Below, piece by piece: positions 16,242 through 24,476 of a DNA stretch of 64,000 nucleotides. Positions within the stretch are counted from its first letter, which is position 1. Each line of letters starts with the position of its first letter. Origin of the DNA: an uncultured Eubacteriales bacterium. Its GTDB lineage: Bacteria; Bacillota; Clostridia; Oscillospirales; Acutalibacteraceae. Both the position numbers and the translations under genes were made by a program. The stretch covers positions 1-64,000 of the forward strand of contig CAKSKA010000006.1 of NCBI GenBank assembly GCA_934464615.1, in the 5' to 3' direction. Under the pieces are notes generated by a model, which saw nothing but the letters and a program-made list of their open reading frames with translations, had not been told where the DNA came from and did no database searches.

Positions 16242-17107
16242 CTCAGATAATTAAACCGCCGCAATTTTGTCGGCGTAATCCCGATTCCCACAAAGGAACT
16301 TACGGCACCGCATTTATGATATGCGGCAGCTACGGCATGGCGGGAGCCGCAGTTCTGGCGGCAAGGGGCGCACTTAAAAGCGGTGTGGGACTATGCGTTT
16401 GCGCCCTGCCGTCAGCCATTTATCCCATTGCCGCGCAATCCGTACCGGAGGCGGTGTTTGTACCTGTCGGCAGCAGACATTCAAAAAGGTTTTCGGTATT
16501 TTCGGGCAGAGCGATAAAAAAACGGCTTAAAACGGCATCGGCTGTGCTTATAGGCTGCGGATTATCGCAGAGCAAGGGTAATTTGCACGTTTTGTCACAG
16601 GTAATAAAAAAATCCCGTTGTCCCTTAATTATTGATGCCGACGGAATAAATATGCTCTCACACAACATAAATTTATTAAGCAGGGCAAAATCTCCGGTTA
16701 TTTTAACACCGCATCCTAAAGAGATGTCCGCGCTTACAAATAAGAGTATATCCGAAATTCAGCAGGACAGGGAAGGCATTGCAAGGGATTTTGCCGTAAA
16801 ACACGGCGTTTATCTTGTTTTAAAAGGCAATAAAACCGTTGTTGCACATCCCGACGGCAGCGTGTATATAAACGAAACCGGAAATGCCGGTATGGCAACA
16901 GGCGGCAGCGGCGATGTACTTTCGGGTATTGCGGTGTCGCTTTGCGCGCAATATAAGGATACGGGCAAAGCAATAAACGATGCGGTTTACATACACGGAC
17001 TAAGCGGTGATTTTGCGGCACGGAAGTTTTCGCAAATATCAATGCTTCCGCAAGACATTATAAACGAACTGCCCTGCGTATTTAAAAGTCTGAGTGCGGC
17101 GGATTAG
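16238..17107 (+). CDS. nnrD: ADP-dependent NAD(P)H-hydrate dehydratase
   Basis: 289 residues; repairs damaged NAD(P)H by dehydrating the S-hydrate. Ribokinase-like YjeF C-terminal fold: GTYGTAFMICGSYGMAGAAVL, PLIIDADGINML, VILTPHPKEMSAL, and the catalytic/anion-hole motif MATGGSGDVLSGI. The ATG at 16238 overlaps the preceding stop; an upstream ATG at 16202 would overlap that gene by 40 nt. The epimerase (NnrE) half often fused at the N-terminus is absent here and not seen elsewhere in the window. Confidence 0.93.
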   Translation: MTQIIKPPQFCRRNPDSHKGTYGTAFMICGSYGMAGAAVLAARGALKSGVGLCVCALPSAIYPIAAQSVPEAVFVPVGSRHSKRFSVFSGRAIKKRLKTASAVLIGCGLSQSKGNLHVLSQVIKKSRCPLIIDADGINMLSHNINLLSRAKSPVILTPHPKEMSALTNKSISEIQQDREGIARDFAVKHGVYLVLKGNKTVVAHPDGSVYINETGNAGMATGGSGDVLSGIAVSLCAQYKDTGKAINDAVYIHGLSGDFAARKFSQISMLPQDIINELPCVFKSLSAAD

Positions 17108-17150
17108 GTTTCTGCCGTGCTGACTGACGGATTTTTGCAGGGGTGTGTAT

Positions 17151-17636
17151 ATGAAAAAAATAATATGTGTTTGTCTTACTTTAATGTTTGCCTGTTTTGT
17201 AAGCGCCTGTGGTGCGGGTACGACTGTTGAACCGACGGTAAGAAATGTTAAATTCAGCGCTAAATTATTAGATGACGGAAGCGAATGTATATGTACCTTT
17301 GACGGCGACGGTAATATGACGGCAATTTCATTAAAACCCGAAAATTGCGAGGGAATGCAGAGTTTTTATACACCCGAGGGCAAAAAGACGACGTATTTGG
17401 GTATTGAATATGAGTCCGGTTCCGCACAGGCGGAACAAAGCGTTTCGGATTTTGTTTACGAAGCTTTTTGTTCTGTCGATTCTCGGGCACAAAAATCGGG
17501 TACACTTTACCATGTAAGTGTAAAAAAGGACGCAAACACATATGATTTATATTTTACACCCATGGGTTTGCCCAATAAAATGACCGTTAACAAACAAACG
17601 GAAATAGAATTTTTTGATGTAACTCCGGAAAAATAG
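17151..17636 (+). CDS. Putative lipoprotein of unknown function
   Basis: 161 residues. Signal peptide KKIICVCLTLMFACFVSAC with a lipobox ending in Cys at about residue 20, so it should be lipid-anchored outside the membrane. The mature part is beta-rich (KFSAKLLDDGSECICTF...) and ends NKQTEIEFFDVTPEK. The ATG at 17151 is preferred over the GTG at 17145 because AGGGGTG (17139-17145) then has proper spacing. Third gene of the DUF6106-nnrD unit, 43 nt after nnrD. Family not recognised. Confidence 0.82.
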   Translation: MKKIICVCLTLMFACFVSACGAGTTVEPTVRNVKFSAKLLDDGSECICTFDGDGNMTAISLKPENCEGMQSFYTPEGKKTTYLGIEYESGSAQAEQSVSDFVYEAFCSVDSRAQKSGTLYHVSVKKDANTYDLYFTPMGLPNKMTVNKQTEIEFFDVTPEK

Positions 17637-17646
17637 ATAACAAAAC

Positions 17647-17685
17647 AGCCTCTGAAGTCATAACAACTTCAGAGGCTTGCTTTTT
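17647..17685. terminator. Bidirectional terminator between the lipoprotein and yabE-like genes
   Basis: 12-bp stem AGCCTCTGAAGT (17647-17658) / ACTTCAGAGGCT (17666-17677), 7-nt loop, TGCTTTTT on the plus side and GTTTTG on the minus side. Confidence 0.9.
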
Positions 17686-17695
17686 AACATTTATA

Positions 17696-18757
17696 CTATT
17701 CAAGTACCCAAACTTCTATATTTCGTCTTCCGAAAGCACAGCTTTCCTCGTATGTTGCAAAGTACAAATCAAAATTGGTAGGTCTTGTAGCAACAAATCC
17801 GCCCGTGTCCGCGGCTACGGCGTAGCCGTATATATATTTTCCGTCCGAAGACTTAATATAAAATTTTGTACCGTACGGGAAAAGAGCCGTGTTGATTGCG
17901 ACGCAGCCCGGCTGCAATTTCATGCCCGAAGCACTGCCTGAACCCGTGCTTGAATATGCGGTTGCCTGTACCGTCATATGTTTTTTATAGTTTACGGGAT
18001 TTCCGTTGCCGTCAAGCTCAACAAAATTTGTAAATGTCGAAATTGTACGGGGATCTTTTTTTGTACCCACGGTATAAACCTGATCTATCGCTTCGCATAC
18101 AACGTCACGCGAAATGATTTCGGTGCTTTGCGTGACGCCGTTTACAACCTTTGAAACACTTGTAACGCGCACTTCGCCGTTGCTGCCGGCCTTTGTAATA
18201 CCGCTTGTAACGGATGCGGATGAATACTCAACCCTCTGTTCAAAAGGTACGGTTTCGGTGTAAGATTCCGTAACATAGCTTATATCCATAACATCTATAT
18301 ATGTTTCACCGCTGAGTTTTGCGGTAAGCGGCATATTGACAATGTCGTATTCGTCAAGTTCTATACCCGCCAAAGCAACAGCCTGTGCAACGGTACCGCC
18401 ATCGTAAAAATTAATCGCCTTAGTATCGTTGCCGACAGTAACGTATACGGGGAATGTGTAATTAAGGTTTATATGCGTACCGCTTTTGCCTTCGCTCAAC
18501 ATGGTTATTGTATAATCGTTGCTGTCAAGTTTTGCATTTGCCAGAATTTCGCTTGTAGACGCACTTTTGGCAGTATAAAAATACTGCGTGCGTCTGCCGT
18601 CGTTTATAGTTACGCTTTTTACCGAAAAAAGCATTGTCATTGCAACCGCAGATACCATAACGCATACTGCCGCTACGGTACAGGTTATTCTTTTTAAACA
18701 ATCTGTATACAACGCTTTTTTATTATCGGAAATATTGTTTACCTTTTTGTTTAGCAT
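17696..18757 (-). CDS. YabE-like cell-wall protein with DUF348, G5 and 3D domains
   Basis: 353 residues. A signal anchor (ITCTVAAVCVMVSAVAMTML) lies at ~25-47, then two ubiquitin-like DUF348 repeats (VTINDGRRTQYFYTAK..., VTVGNDTKAINFYDGG...), a G5 domain (ESYTETVPFEQRVEYSS...), and a C-terminal 3D (Asp-Asp-Asp) domain with TAYSS at ~270, VAINTALFPYGTKFYI and AADTGG. 3D domains share the MltA/lytic-transglycosylase barrel, so the protein probably cleaves or remodels peptidoglycan, as YabE/Rpf-like proteins do. SD AAAGGAG. It is monocistronic, with a perfect sigma-A promoter and about 70 nt of leader. Confidence 0.93.
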   Translation of the reverse strand: MLNKKVNNISDNKKALYTDCLKRITCTVAAVCVMVSAVAMTMLFSVKSVTINDGRRTQYFYTAKSASTSEILANAKLDSNDYTITMLSEGKSGTHINLNYTFPVYVTVGNDTKAINFYDGGTVAQAVALAGIELDEYDIVNMPLTAKLSGETYIDVMDISYVTESYTETVPFEQRVEYSSASVTSGITKAGSNGEVRVTSVSKVVNGVTQSTEIISRDVVCEAIDQVYTVGTKKDPRTISTFTNFVELDGNGNPVNYKKHMTVQATAYSSTGSGSASGMKLQPGCVAINTALFPYGTKFYIKSSDGKYIYGYAVAADTGGFVATRPTNFDLYFATYEESCAFGRRNIEVWVLE

Positions 18758-18832
18758 TAAATAACTCCTTTTTTAACCGATGCGCCAAGCAAATTTGCCG
18801 CATCGAAATTAGGTGTTTTCAGGCTGTTCGAT

Positions 18833-18861
18833 ATTATATATAGCAATTCACCGAATGTCAA
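18833..18861 (-). promoter_or_regulatory. Perfect-consensus sigma-A promoter of the yabE-like gene
   Basis: Minus strand TTGACA (18861-18856), exactly 17-bp spacer, TATAAT (18838-18833). Confidence 0.92.
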
Positions 18862-19104
18862 ATGCATAAAAGTTATGCATTTTGGTAGGATTGCACAATA
18901 AATTACTTAATTTAGTAATAGTTACAACGCTGTAACATATGAAATTACGTTTTAAATGGTAAAATATGGAATTTAATTTGTGCGAATAGCTGAAAATATG
19001 CAATGGTGGGTGCATATATGCATTTGTGACTTGAAAATTTTGCCGCTGCATTAATAATTTTGATATGAAAAATAAAAAAATATTCATAATTTGCAAAAAA
19101 AGTA
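18862..19104. other. Intergenic stretch without supported features
   Basis: About 240 bp of strongly AT-rich sequence between the divergent yabE-like and pyrR promoters. The only open frame (minus strand) has no SD and an implausible composition. Nothing else is supported. Confidence 0.6.
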
Positions 19105-19133
19105 TTTACATTTGCGACAAAATGTGATATTAT
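19105..19133 (+). promoter_or_regulatory. Promoter of the pyrR-uracil permease operon
   Basis: TTTACA (19105-19110), 17-bp spacer, TATTAT (19128-19133), about 20 nt before the PyrR-binding hairpin. Confidence 0.8.
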
Positions 19134-19158
19134 ACTCAAGGTTTAAAAAACTTAAAAT

Positions 19159-19282
19159 CTTTAAGAACGGTACAGAGATGCCGGCAAGGTTTAAAGCGGA
19201 TATACATATGTACTATTATATGTATATTAAAATTCAATTTTGCTTATGATGCTTGTCGGTAATAATCGGCGGGCATTTTTTT
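19159..19282 (+). promoter_or_regulatory. PyrR-binding attenuator leader
   Basis: Hairpin closed by CTTTAA (19159-19164) / TTAAAG (19191-19196), with CGG-UACAGAGAUG-CCG at the top; CAGAGA is the conserved PyrR-binding loop core. A terminator follows: ATGCTTGTCG (19249-19258) / CGGCGGGCAT (19267-19276) with several G-U pairs and seven T. Bases 19180-19188 can instead pair with 19252-19260 (9 bp), forming the antiterminator. UMP-bound PyrR should favour termination. An extra 9-bp hairpin (19201-19209/19218-19226) lies between. Confidence 0.9.
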
Positions 19283-19309
19283 ATGTCCAGTCACACTGCG
19301 GTGGTAAAT

Positions 19310-19849
19310 ATGGAAGTAATGAAAGCTTTACTTATGGACGAAAGTGCTGTAAACAGGGCGCTTAAGCGGATTTCACACGAAATACTTGAAAGAAACGTGG
19401 GCGCGCAGGACCTATATATAATAGGTATAAAGCGCAGAGGTGTACCGCTTGCAAAGATCATTGCCGATAACATATATGATATAGAGGGCAAAAGGGTACC
19501 GGTAGGAAGTCTTGACATAACGCTTTACAGGGACGATCTTACCGAGGTATCGGACGAAGCACAGTTTCACGGTTCGGACGTTTCGGACATTACGGGTAAA
19601 ACGGTTGTTTTGGTTGATGACGTTTTATACACCGGACGCACCGTAAGGGCGGCGCTTGAAGGTTTGCACGGTTTCGGCCGACCTGCAGCTATACAGCTTG
19701 CAGTGCTTGTAGACCGCGGACACAGGGAATTGCCGATACGCGGCGACTATGTAGGAAAAAATGTGCCGACATCCCGAAGTGAAATGATAGCCGTAAGAAT
19801 ACCGCCGTACGACAGCGAAATCTCGGTGGCTTTGTACGAAAATAAATAA
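19310..19849 (+). CDS. pyrR: Bifunctional pyr operon attenuation protein / uracil phosphoribosyltransferase
   Basis: RNA-binding regulator that senses UMP and PRPP, with weak UPRTase activity. Product of 179 residues starting MEVMKALLMDESAVNRALKR; the PRPP-binding motif VVLVDDVLYTGRTVRAA is intact, and VDRGHRELPIRGDYVGKNVPT matches the PyrR C-terminal region. Starts at 19253 or 19283 would lie in the terminator or directly after its T run; GGTGG (19300-19304) points to the ATG at 19310 and gives the family length. It is controlled by its own attenuator upstream. Confidence 0.95.
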   Translation: MEVMKALLMDESAVNRALKRISHEILERNVGAQDLYIIGIKRRGVPLAKIIADNIYDIEGKRVPVGSLDITLYRDDLTEVSDEAQFHGSDVSDITGKTVVLVDDVLYTGRTVRAALEGLHGFGRPAAIQLAVLVDRGHRELPIRGDYVGKNVPTSRSEMIAVRIPPYDSEISVALYENK

Positions 19850-19923
19850 TCGGTTAAATCGGGGCAACCCGTTTTAATATATATTAATTTGTTCAAGTTA
19901 GGGCAAAATATGGAGGTAAATGT

Positions 19924-21291
19924 ATGAAACTTATTTATGGCGTTAAAGACAAGCCTACGTTCGGAAAAGTAATTGTTTTTGCTTTCCAACAACTGCTCGC
20001 AATACTTGCGGCAACTATTGCGGTACCGGCTATAGTAGGCAACGGTATGTCACAGTCGGCTGCACTTTTCGGTGCGGGTATCGGTACACTGGTGTATCTT
20101 TTATTTACAAAATTCCGCAGTCCTGTATTTTTGGGCTCATCATTCGCGTTTATAGGCTCAATGCTTGCCGCGTTTGCAGGCGCAACCAGTGCACAGGCAG
20201 GATATGTAGGACTGATAATCGGTGCGGCATTTGCAGGCCTTGTTTATGTAATAATCGCAATTGCGGTTAAGTTTGCAGGCGTAGGCTGGGTAAACAAACT
20301 TATGCCGGCGGTTGTTATAGGACCTACAGTTGCAATAATCGGTTTGTCCCTTGCAGGCAACGCTATAAGCGATATAACAAAAGGAAAAGTACTTGACGCT
20401 GCAGGCGCTTCTGTTGCAAATCCGCTTGTATGCCTTGTATGCGGACTTGTAACACTCCTTACAGTAACACTTTGCTCGGTTTACGGCAAAAAGATGGTAA
20501 AACTCATACCCTTTATTATAGGTATACTTGCAGGTTACGCTGCGGCGGCAATCTTTACGGTTATAGGTAATGCAACCGGCAACGATGCACTTAAAGTAAT
20601 AGATTTTGAAGTATTTAAAAATATGACAATATTCGCCGTACCGGATTTCACATTCTTTGAGGCTGCAAAGGGCATTAAGGAAATAAGCGGACATTACATA
20701 GCAACCGTTGCGGTAGCATATGTACCTGTTGCGTTTGTTGTATTCGCAGAGCATATTGCAGACCACAAGAATCTTTCCTCGGTTATCGAGCATGACCTTC
20801 TCCAAGAACCCGGACTTCACAGAACGCTCCTCGGCGACGGTGTAGGCTCAATGGCGGGCGCTGTTTTCGGCGGATGCCCGAACACCACTTACGGCGAGTC
20901 TGTAGGCTGTGTTGCGATTACAGGTAACGCTTCGGTAGTAACCATACTTGCAACTGCGGTAATGTCAATAATCATATCCTTCTTCGGACCGTTTGTAACA
21001 TTCCTTGCATCCATACCCAACTGCGTAATGGGCGGCGTTTGCGTAACACTGTACGGATTTATAGCGGTATCCGGTCTTAAGATGATACAGGAAGTTGACC
21101 TCGGCGATAACAGAAACCTGTTTGTTGTTGCGGTAATACTTATCTGCGGTATCGGCGGACTTACGGTTTCTTTCGGAAAGATTACAATTACTTCAATCGC
21201 TTGTGCACTTATCCTCGGAATAATCACAAACGTAATTCTCTCGGGTAAAAAAGAGAAAGAAATAGAAATGCTTGACGAAAAAGACGTTTAA
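19924..21291 (+). CDS. uraA: Uracil/xanthine permease (NCS2 family)
   Basis: 455-residue, ~14-TM nucleobase:cation symporter (UraA/PyrP). Starts MKLIYGVKDKPTFGKVIVFAFQQLLAILAATIAVPAIVG, the typical NCS2 opening; conserved motifs FAEHIADHKNLSS (proton/substrate Glu and His) and GGCPNTTYGESVGCVAITGNAS are present. GGAGG precedes the ATG. It lies 74 nt after pyrR with no second PyrR site, so the pyrR leader should control both genes. Imports uracil; placement after pyrR makes uracil rather than xanthine the likely substrate. Confidence 0.95.
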   Translation: MKLIYGVKDKPTFGKVIVFAFQQLLAILAATIAVPAIVGNGMSQSAALFGAGIGTLVYLLFTKFRSPVFLGSSFAFIGSMLAAFAGATSAQAGYVGLIIGAAFAGLVYVIIAIAVKFAGVGWVNKLMPAVVIGPTVAIIGLSLAGNAISDITKGKVLDAAGASVANPLVCLVCGLVTLLTVTLCSVYGKKMVKLIPFIIGILAGYAAAAIFTVIGNATGNDALKVIDFEVFKNMTIFAVPDFTFFEAAKGIKEISGHYIATVAVAYVPVAFVVFAEHIADHKNLSSVIEHDLLQEPGLHRTLLGDGVGSMAGAVFGGCPNTTYGESVGCVAITGNASVVTILATAVMSIIISFFGPFVTFLASIPNCVMGGVCVTLYGFIAVSGLKMIQEVDLGDNRNLFVVAVILICGIGGLTVSFGKITITSIACALILGIITNVILSGKKEKEIEMLDEKDV

Positions 21292-21312
21292 GCCGTAAAT
21301 TGCAATAAAAGT

Positions 21313-21342
21313 AAAATGCTCCCGTAAGGGAGCATTTTTATT
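21313..21342 (+). terminator. Terminator of the pyrR-uraA operon
   Basis: 11-bp stem AAAATGCTCCC (21313-21323) / GGGAGCATTTT (21328-21338), loop GTAA, T-rich tail. Confidence 0.92.
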
Positions 21343-21349
21343 TTACAAC

Positions 21350-21378
21350 TTGAATGTTTAAAGTGTTTGTTGTATAAT
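21350..21378 (+). promoter_or_regulatory. Promoter of mnmA
   Basis: TTGAAT (21350-21355), 17-bp spacer, TATAAT (21373-21378). Confidence 0.85.
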
Positions 21379-21405
21379 CATAAACAGTAAAACGGTGGTG
21401 AGAAT

Positions 21406-22491
21406 GTGGCAAAAAAAGCGATGATTGCAATGTCGGGCGGTGTTGATTCTTCGGTTTCGGCAAAGCTGATGTGCGATAAAGGATATGAATGTATAGGTGT
21501 TACAATGCGCCTTTACGATAACGATATGATAGGCAAAAAATGTTCTAAAACGTGTTGCAGCGAAGATGACGTCGCAGATGCCAGAAGCGTTGCATACAGC
21601 CTTGGTATGCAGTACTATGTTTTCAATTTTTCGGATGATTTTGACCGACAGGTAATATCACGTTTTGTTTCCGCTTACGAAAACGGATTTACACCGAATC
21701 CGTGTATAGACTGCAACAGATATATGAAGTTTGAAAAACTGTTCAACCGCGCGCAAACACTCGGATACGATTATATAGTAACGGGGCATTATGCGCGTAT
21801 TGAAAAAGATGAAAATACCGGAAGGTACCTGCTTAAAAAAGCGGTAGATGATACAAAGGATCAAAGCTATGTGCTGTATTCGCTTACACAGCAGCAGCTT
21901 GCGCACACCGTTTTTCCGTTAGGCGGTTACCGTAAAACCGAAATACGCAAAATTGCGGAAGAAAACGGATTTATTAATGCCAAAAAGCACGACAGTCAGG
22001 ATATTTGTTTTGTGCCCGACGGCGATTATGCCGAATTTATAAAGCGTTACACCGGTAAAGATTATCCGCCGGGGGATTATAAAGATTCGTCAGGACGGGT
22101 ACTCGGAAAACATAAAGGCATAATCAATTATACAGTGGGACAGCGCAGGGGGCTGGGTATTGCGCTGGGGCATCACGTTTTTGTACTTAAAAAAGATATT
22201 GCAAGCAACAGCGTGACTCTCGGCGAAGAAAACGAACTGTATTTTAAAAAGGTTATAGTTAAGGATTTAAACTTTATATCTGTTGAAAAACTTGAAAAAA
22301 GTATGCGTGTAAAGGTTAAACTGCGTTACAGACACACCGAACAGCCCGCGGTTATAGAATCTATGCAGGACGGACAGGTGCTTGTGACGTTTGATGAACC
22401 TCAGCGCGCGCCCACAGCCGGTCAGGCGGCAGTTTTTTATGACGGCGATACGGTCGTAGGCGGCGGAGTTATTGTAAAGGGTGAGAATTGA
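21406..22491 (+). CDS. mnmA: tRNA-specific 2-thiouridylase
   Basis: 361 residues; adds sulfur to U34 of tRNA-Glu, -Gln and -Lys. N-terminal PP-loop ATPase motif IAMSGGVDSSVSAKLM; catalytic Cys in NPCIDCNRYMKFE and the second Cys in HDSQDICFVPDGDY (disulfide/persulfide pair), then GQRRGLGIALG and a C-terminal beta-barrel. GTG start at 21406, with GGTGGTGAG upstream. Its TGA overlaps the ATG of the LUD gene. The family has close homologues that lack the Cys pair; here both are present. Confidence 0.96.
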   Translation: MAKKAMIAMSGGVDSSVSAKLMCDKGYECIGVTMRLYDNDMIGKKCSKTCCSEDDVADARSVAYSLGMQYYVFNFSDDFDRQVISRFVSAYENGFTPNPCIDCNRYMKFEKLFNRAQTLGYDYIVTGHYARIEKDENTGRYLLKKAVDDTKDQSYVLYSLTQQQLAHTVFPLGGYRKTEIRKIAEENGFINAKKHDSQDICFVPDGDYAEFIKRYTGKDYPPGDYKDSSGRVLGKHKGIINYTVGQRRGLGIALGHHVFVLKKDIASNSVTLGEENELYFKKVIVKDLNFISVEKLEKSMRVKVKLRYRHTEQPAVIESMQDGQVLVTFDEPQRAPTAGQAAVFYDGDTVVGGGVIVKGEN

Positions 22492-23126
22492 TGGTAAACA
22501 TTGAAACATTAATTAAAAATCTTGAAAAAAACAATATGAAAGCCTTTTATGTAAAATCGGCAGACGAAATAGTGCCGCTTGTAAAAACGCTTATTAAAAA
22601 GGGCGATACAATATCATGCGGCGGCAGTGTTACACTGTCGCAGTGCGGTGTGGCGGAACTTATGCAAAGCGGAGATTATAATTTTCTTGATCGCAGCAAG
22701 GCGGCAAACAGGGAAGAAACTATGGATATATACAGACGTACTTTTTCTTGCGACGCGTTCTTTTGTTCCGCAAATGCGGTAACGCAAAACGGCGAGCTTT
22801 ATAATGTCGACGGTAATTCAAACAGGACGGCGGCGTTGGTTTTCGGTCCGCAAAAGGTTATTTGCATTGTCGGTATAAACAAATTGGTTGCGGATGTACC
22901 TGCGGCGGTAAAGCGTGTTAAAACTGTTGCGGCACCGCTTAATGCAAAACGTCTTAACGTAAACACGCCGTGCGCCAAAACGGGAATATGCTGTGTGCCG
23001 GACGGCGATATGGGCAGCGGATGTGCCTGTGCAGACCGCATTTGCGCCAATTATGTAGTAAGCGCAAAACAACGCGTTAAAGACCGCATAAATGTGATAA
23101 TTTGCAGTGAAGAACTCGGTTATTAA
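22491..23126 (+). CDS. LUD-domain (LutC-like) protein
   Basis: 211 residues. LUD domain motifs: KKGDTISCGGSVTLSQCG (~residue 35-55), then VDGNSNRTAALVFGPQKVICIVGINKLV, and a Cys-rich stretch NTPCAKTGICC...CADRICANYVV typical of stand-alone LUD proteins in Firmicutes. Members of the superfamily take part in lactate/glycolate oxidation with iron-sulfur partners, but no LutA/LutB is nearby, so the substrate is unknown. ATG at 22491 overlaps the mnmA stop (TGATG), with GGGTGAG upstream. Confidence 0.9.
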   Translation: MVNIETLIKNLEKNNMKAFYVKSADEIVPLVKTLIKKGDTISCGGSVTLSQCGVAELMQSGDYNFLDRSKAANREETMDIYRRTFSCDAFFCSANAVTQNGELYNVDGNSNRTAALVFGPQKVICIVGINKLVADVPAAVKRVKTVAAPLNAKRLNVNTPCAKTGICCVPDGDMGSGCACADRICANYVVSAKQRVKDRINVIICSEELGY

Positions 23127-23132
23127 AATAAA

Positions 23133-23166
23133 ACGCCTTACATAGTATTATGTGAGGTGTTTTTTT
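23133..23166 (+). terminator. Terminator between LUD gene and dacA that contains the dacA ribosome binding site
   Basis: 12-bp stem (23133-23144 / 23149-23160, two G-U pairs), then seven T ending immediately at the dacA ATG (23167). GAGGTG (23154-23159) in the 3' arm is the only SD available for dacA. Confidence 0.8.
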
Positions 23167-24372
23167 ATGAAGAGATTTATTGTGCTTGTATTGTGCATTC
23201 TGCTTGCGGCTTTTCCCGTGTCTGCCAAAACCGTAAGTATGGAGTACGACGCAACCGACTTAAACGAGCCTGTTTCCGACAGCGCCGTGCCGACCGCAGG
23301 CAGTATAACGGAACTTAAAATAGCGGCAAAATCCGCAGTGCTTATGGAGGTTAAAACCGGGGAAATATTGTACGACTGCAATATGGACGAAAAAACCGCC
23401 CCTGCAAGTATAACAAAAATAATGTCGCTGTTACTTATAATGGAAGCAATAGACTCGGGACGCCTTGCATACGATACCGTTATAACCGCAAGCGAGCATG
23501 CGTGCAGTATGGGCGGCTCGCAAATATGGCTTGAGCCTAACGAGCAGATGACGGTTGACGAACTGCTTAAGGCGGCGGTAGTTGCTTCCGCAAACGATGC
23601 CACCGTGGCTTTGGGCGAGGCTGTTGCCGGAAGCGAGGAGGGTTTTGTTGCCCTTATGAACAAAAAAGCCGAGGAATTGGGGCTTATTAATACACATTTT
23701 GAAAATTGCACCGGCCTTGATGCCGACGGACATTTGACAAGCGCGCATGATGTTGCCGTAATGTCCTGCGAACTTTTAAAACACGAAGATATTAAAAAAT
23801 ATACAACAATTTGGATGGACAGTCTGCGCGACGGTAAAAGCGAACTTGTAAATACAAACAAACTGGTACGTTTTTACGAGGGTTGCACAGGTCTTAAGAC
23901 AGGCACAACATCCCTTGCGGGATGCTGTCTGGCGGCATCTGCGGAGCGTGACGGTATGGAACTGGTTGCGGTTATAATGGATGCCGACAACAGCAAAGAA
24001 CGGTTTGAGGGCGCGAAAAAACTGCTTAATTACGGATTTGCGAATTTTACATTTAAAACAATAGAGGCACAACTCGGTGAAAACAAAAATGTAAAAGTGC
24101 TTAAAGGCGTACAGAGTTTTGTAGAGGCACAGCCGGAAAACGTACTTAATTTGCTTATGCCGAAGGCGTCGACGGGGGATATAACACAAACCGTTGAAAT
24201 TAACGGGAATATAACCGCACCCGTAAAAGCCGGCGATAATGTCGGTACGGTGCATGTCTTTTCGGGGGATAACGAGGTAGGAACAATATCCCTTACCGCA
24301 GCAAATGATGTCGGAAAAATGAATATATTGTACGCTATGTATACACTTTTGGTAGAATTGATACGCATATAG
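23167..24372 (+). CDS. dacA: D-alanyl-D-alanine carboxypeptidase (PBP5-type, peptidase S11)
   Basis: 401 residues; trims the terminal D-Ala from peptidoglycan stem peptides outside the membrane. Signal peptide KRFIVLVLCILLAAFPVSA (1-20). Penicillin-binding motifs: SxxK with Ser81 in PASITKIMS, SAN in VASANDATVAL, and KTG in GLKTGTTSLAGCC. A C-terminal beta domain (~300-380) and a final amphipathic/hydrophobic segment (MNILYAMYTLLVELIRI) anchor it to the membrane. The ATG at 23167 is preferred; the frame extends five codons upstream into the terminator stem. Confidence 0.95.
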   Translation: MKRFIVLVLCILLAAFPVSAKTVSMEYDATDLNEPVSDSAVPTAGSITELKIAAKSAVLMEVKTGEILYDCNMDEKTAPASITKIMSLLLIMEAIDSGRLAYDTVITASEHACSMGGSQIWLEPNEQMTVDELLKAAVVASANDATVALGEAVAGSEEGFVALMNKKAEELGLINTHFENCTGLDADGHLTSAHDVAVMSCELLKHEDIKKYTTIWMDSLRDGKSELVNTNKLVRFYEGCTGLKTGTTSLAGCCLAASAERDGMELVAVIMDADNSKERFEGAKKLLNYGFANFTFKTIEAQLGENKNVKVLKGVQSFVEAQPENVLNLLMPKASTGDITQTVEINGNITAPVKAGDNVGTVHVFSGDNEVGTISLTAANDVGKMNILYAMYTLLVELIRI

Positions 24373-24415
24373 ACACATATTTTTTAACAAGTTGTAAATT
24401 ATGCGCAGTTTTGTG

Positions 24416-24444
24416 TTGAAAAATCAGCCGCTTTATAGTAAAAT
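24416..24444 (+). promoter_or_regulatory. Promoter of pgi
   Basis: TTGAAA (24416-24421), 17-bp spacer, TAAAAT (24439-24444). Confidence 0.8.
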
Positions 24445-24476
24445 ATAGACAGATAAATAATACGGAGGCAGTTAAA

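Noticed and set aside
18848..19096. 82-residue minus-strand frame in the yabE-pyrR gap
   Set aside because: No SD, AT-driven composition, and overlap with the consensus yabE promoter.
19283..19309. ATG at 19283 as pyrR start
   Set aside because: It directly follows the attenuator T run with no usable SD; ATG 19310 has GGTGG and gives the normal PyrR length.
20158..20820. 220-residue open frame on the minus strand
   Set aside because: Lies entirely inside the uracil permease gene on the opposite strand; Cys/Tyr-rich nonsense composition and no SD.
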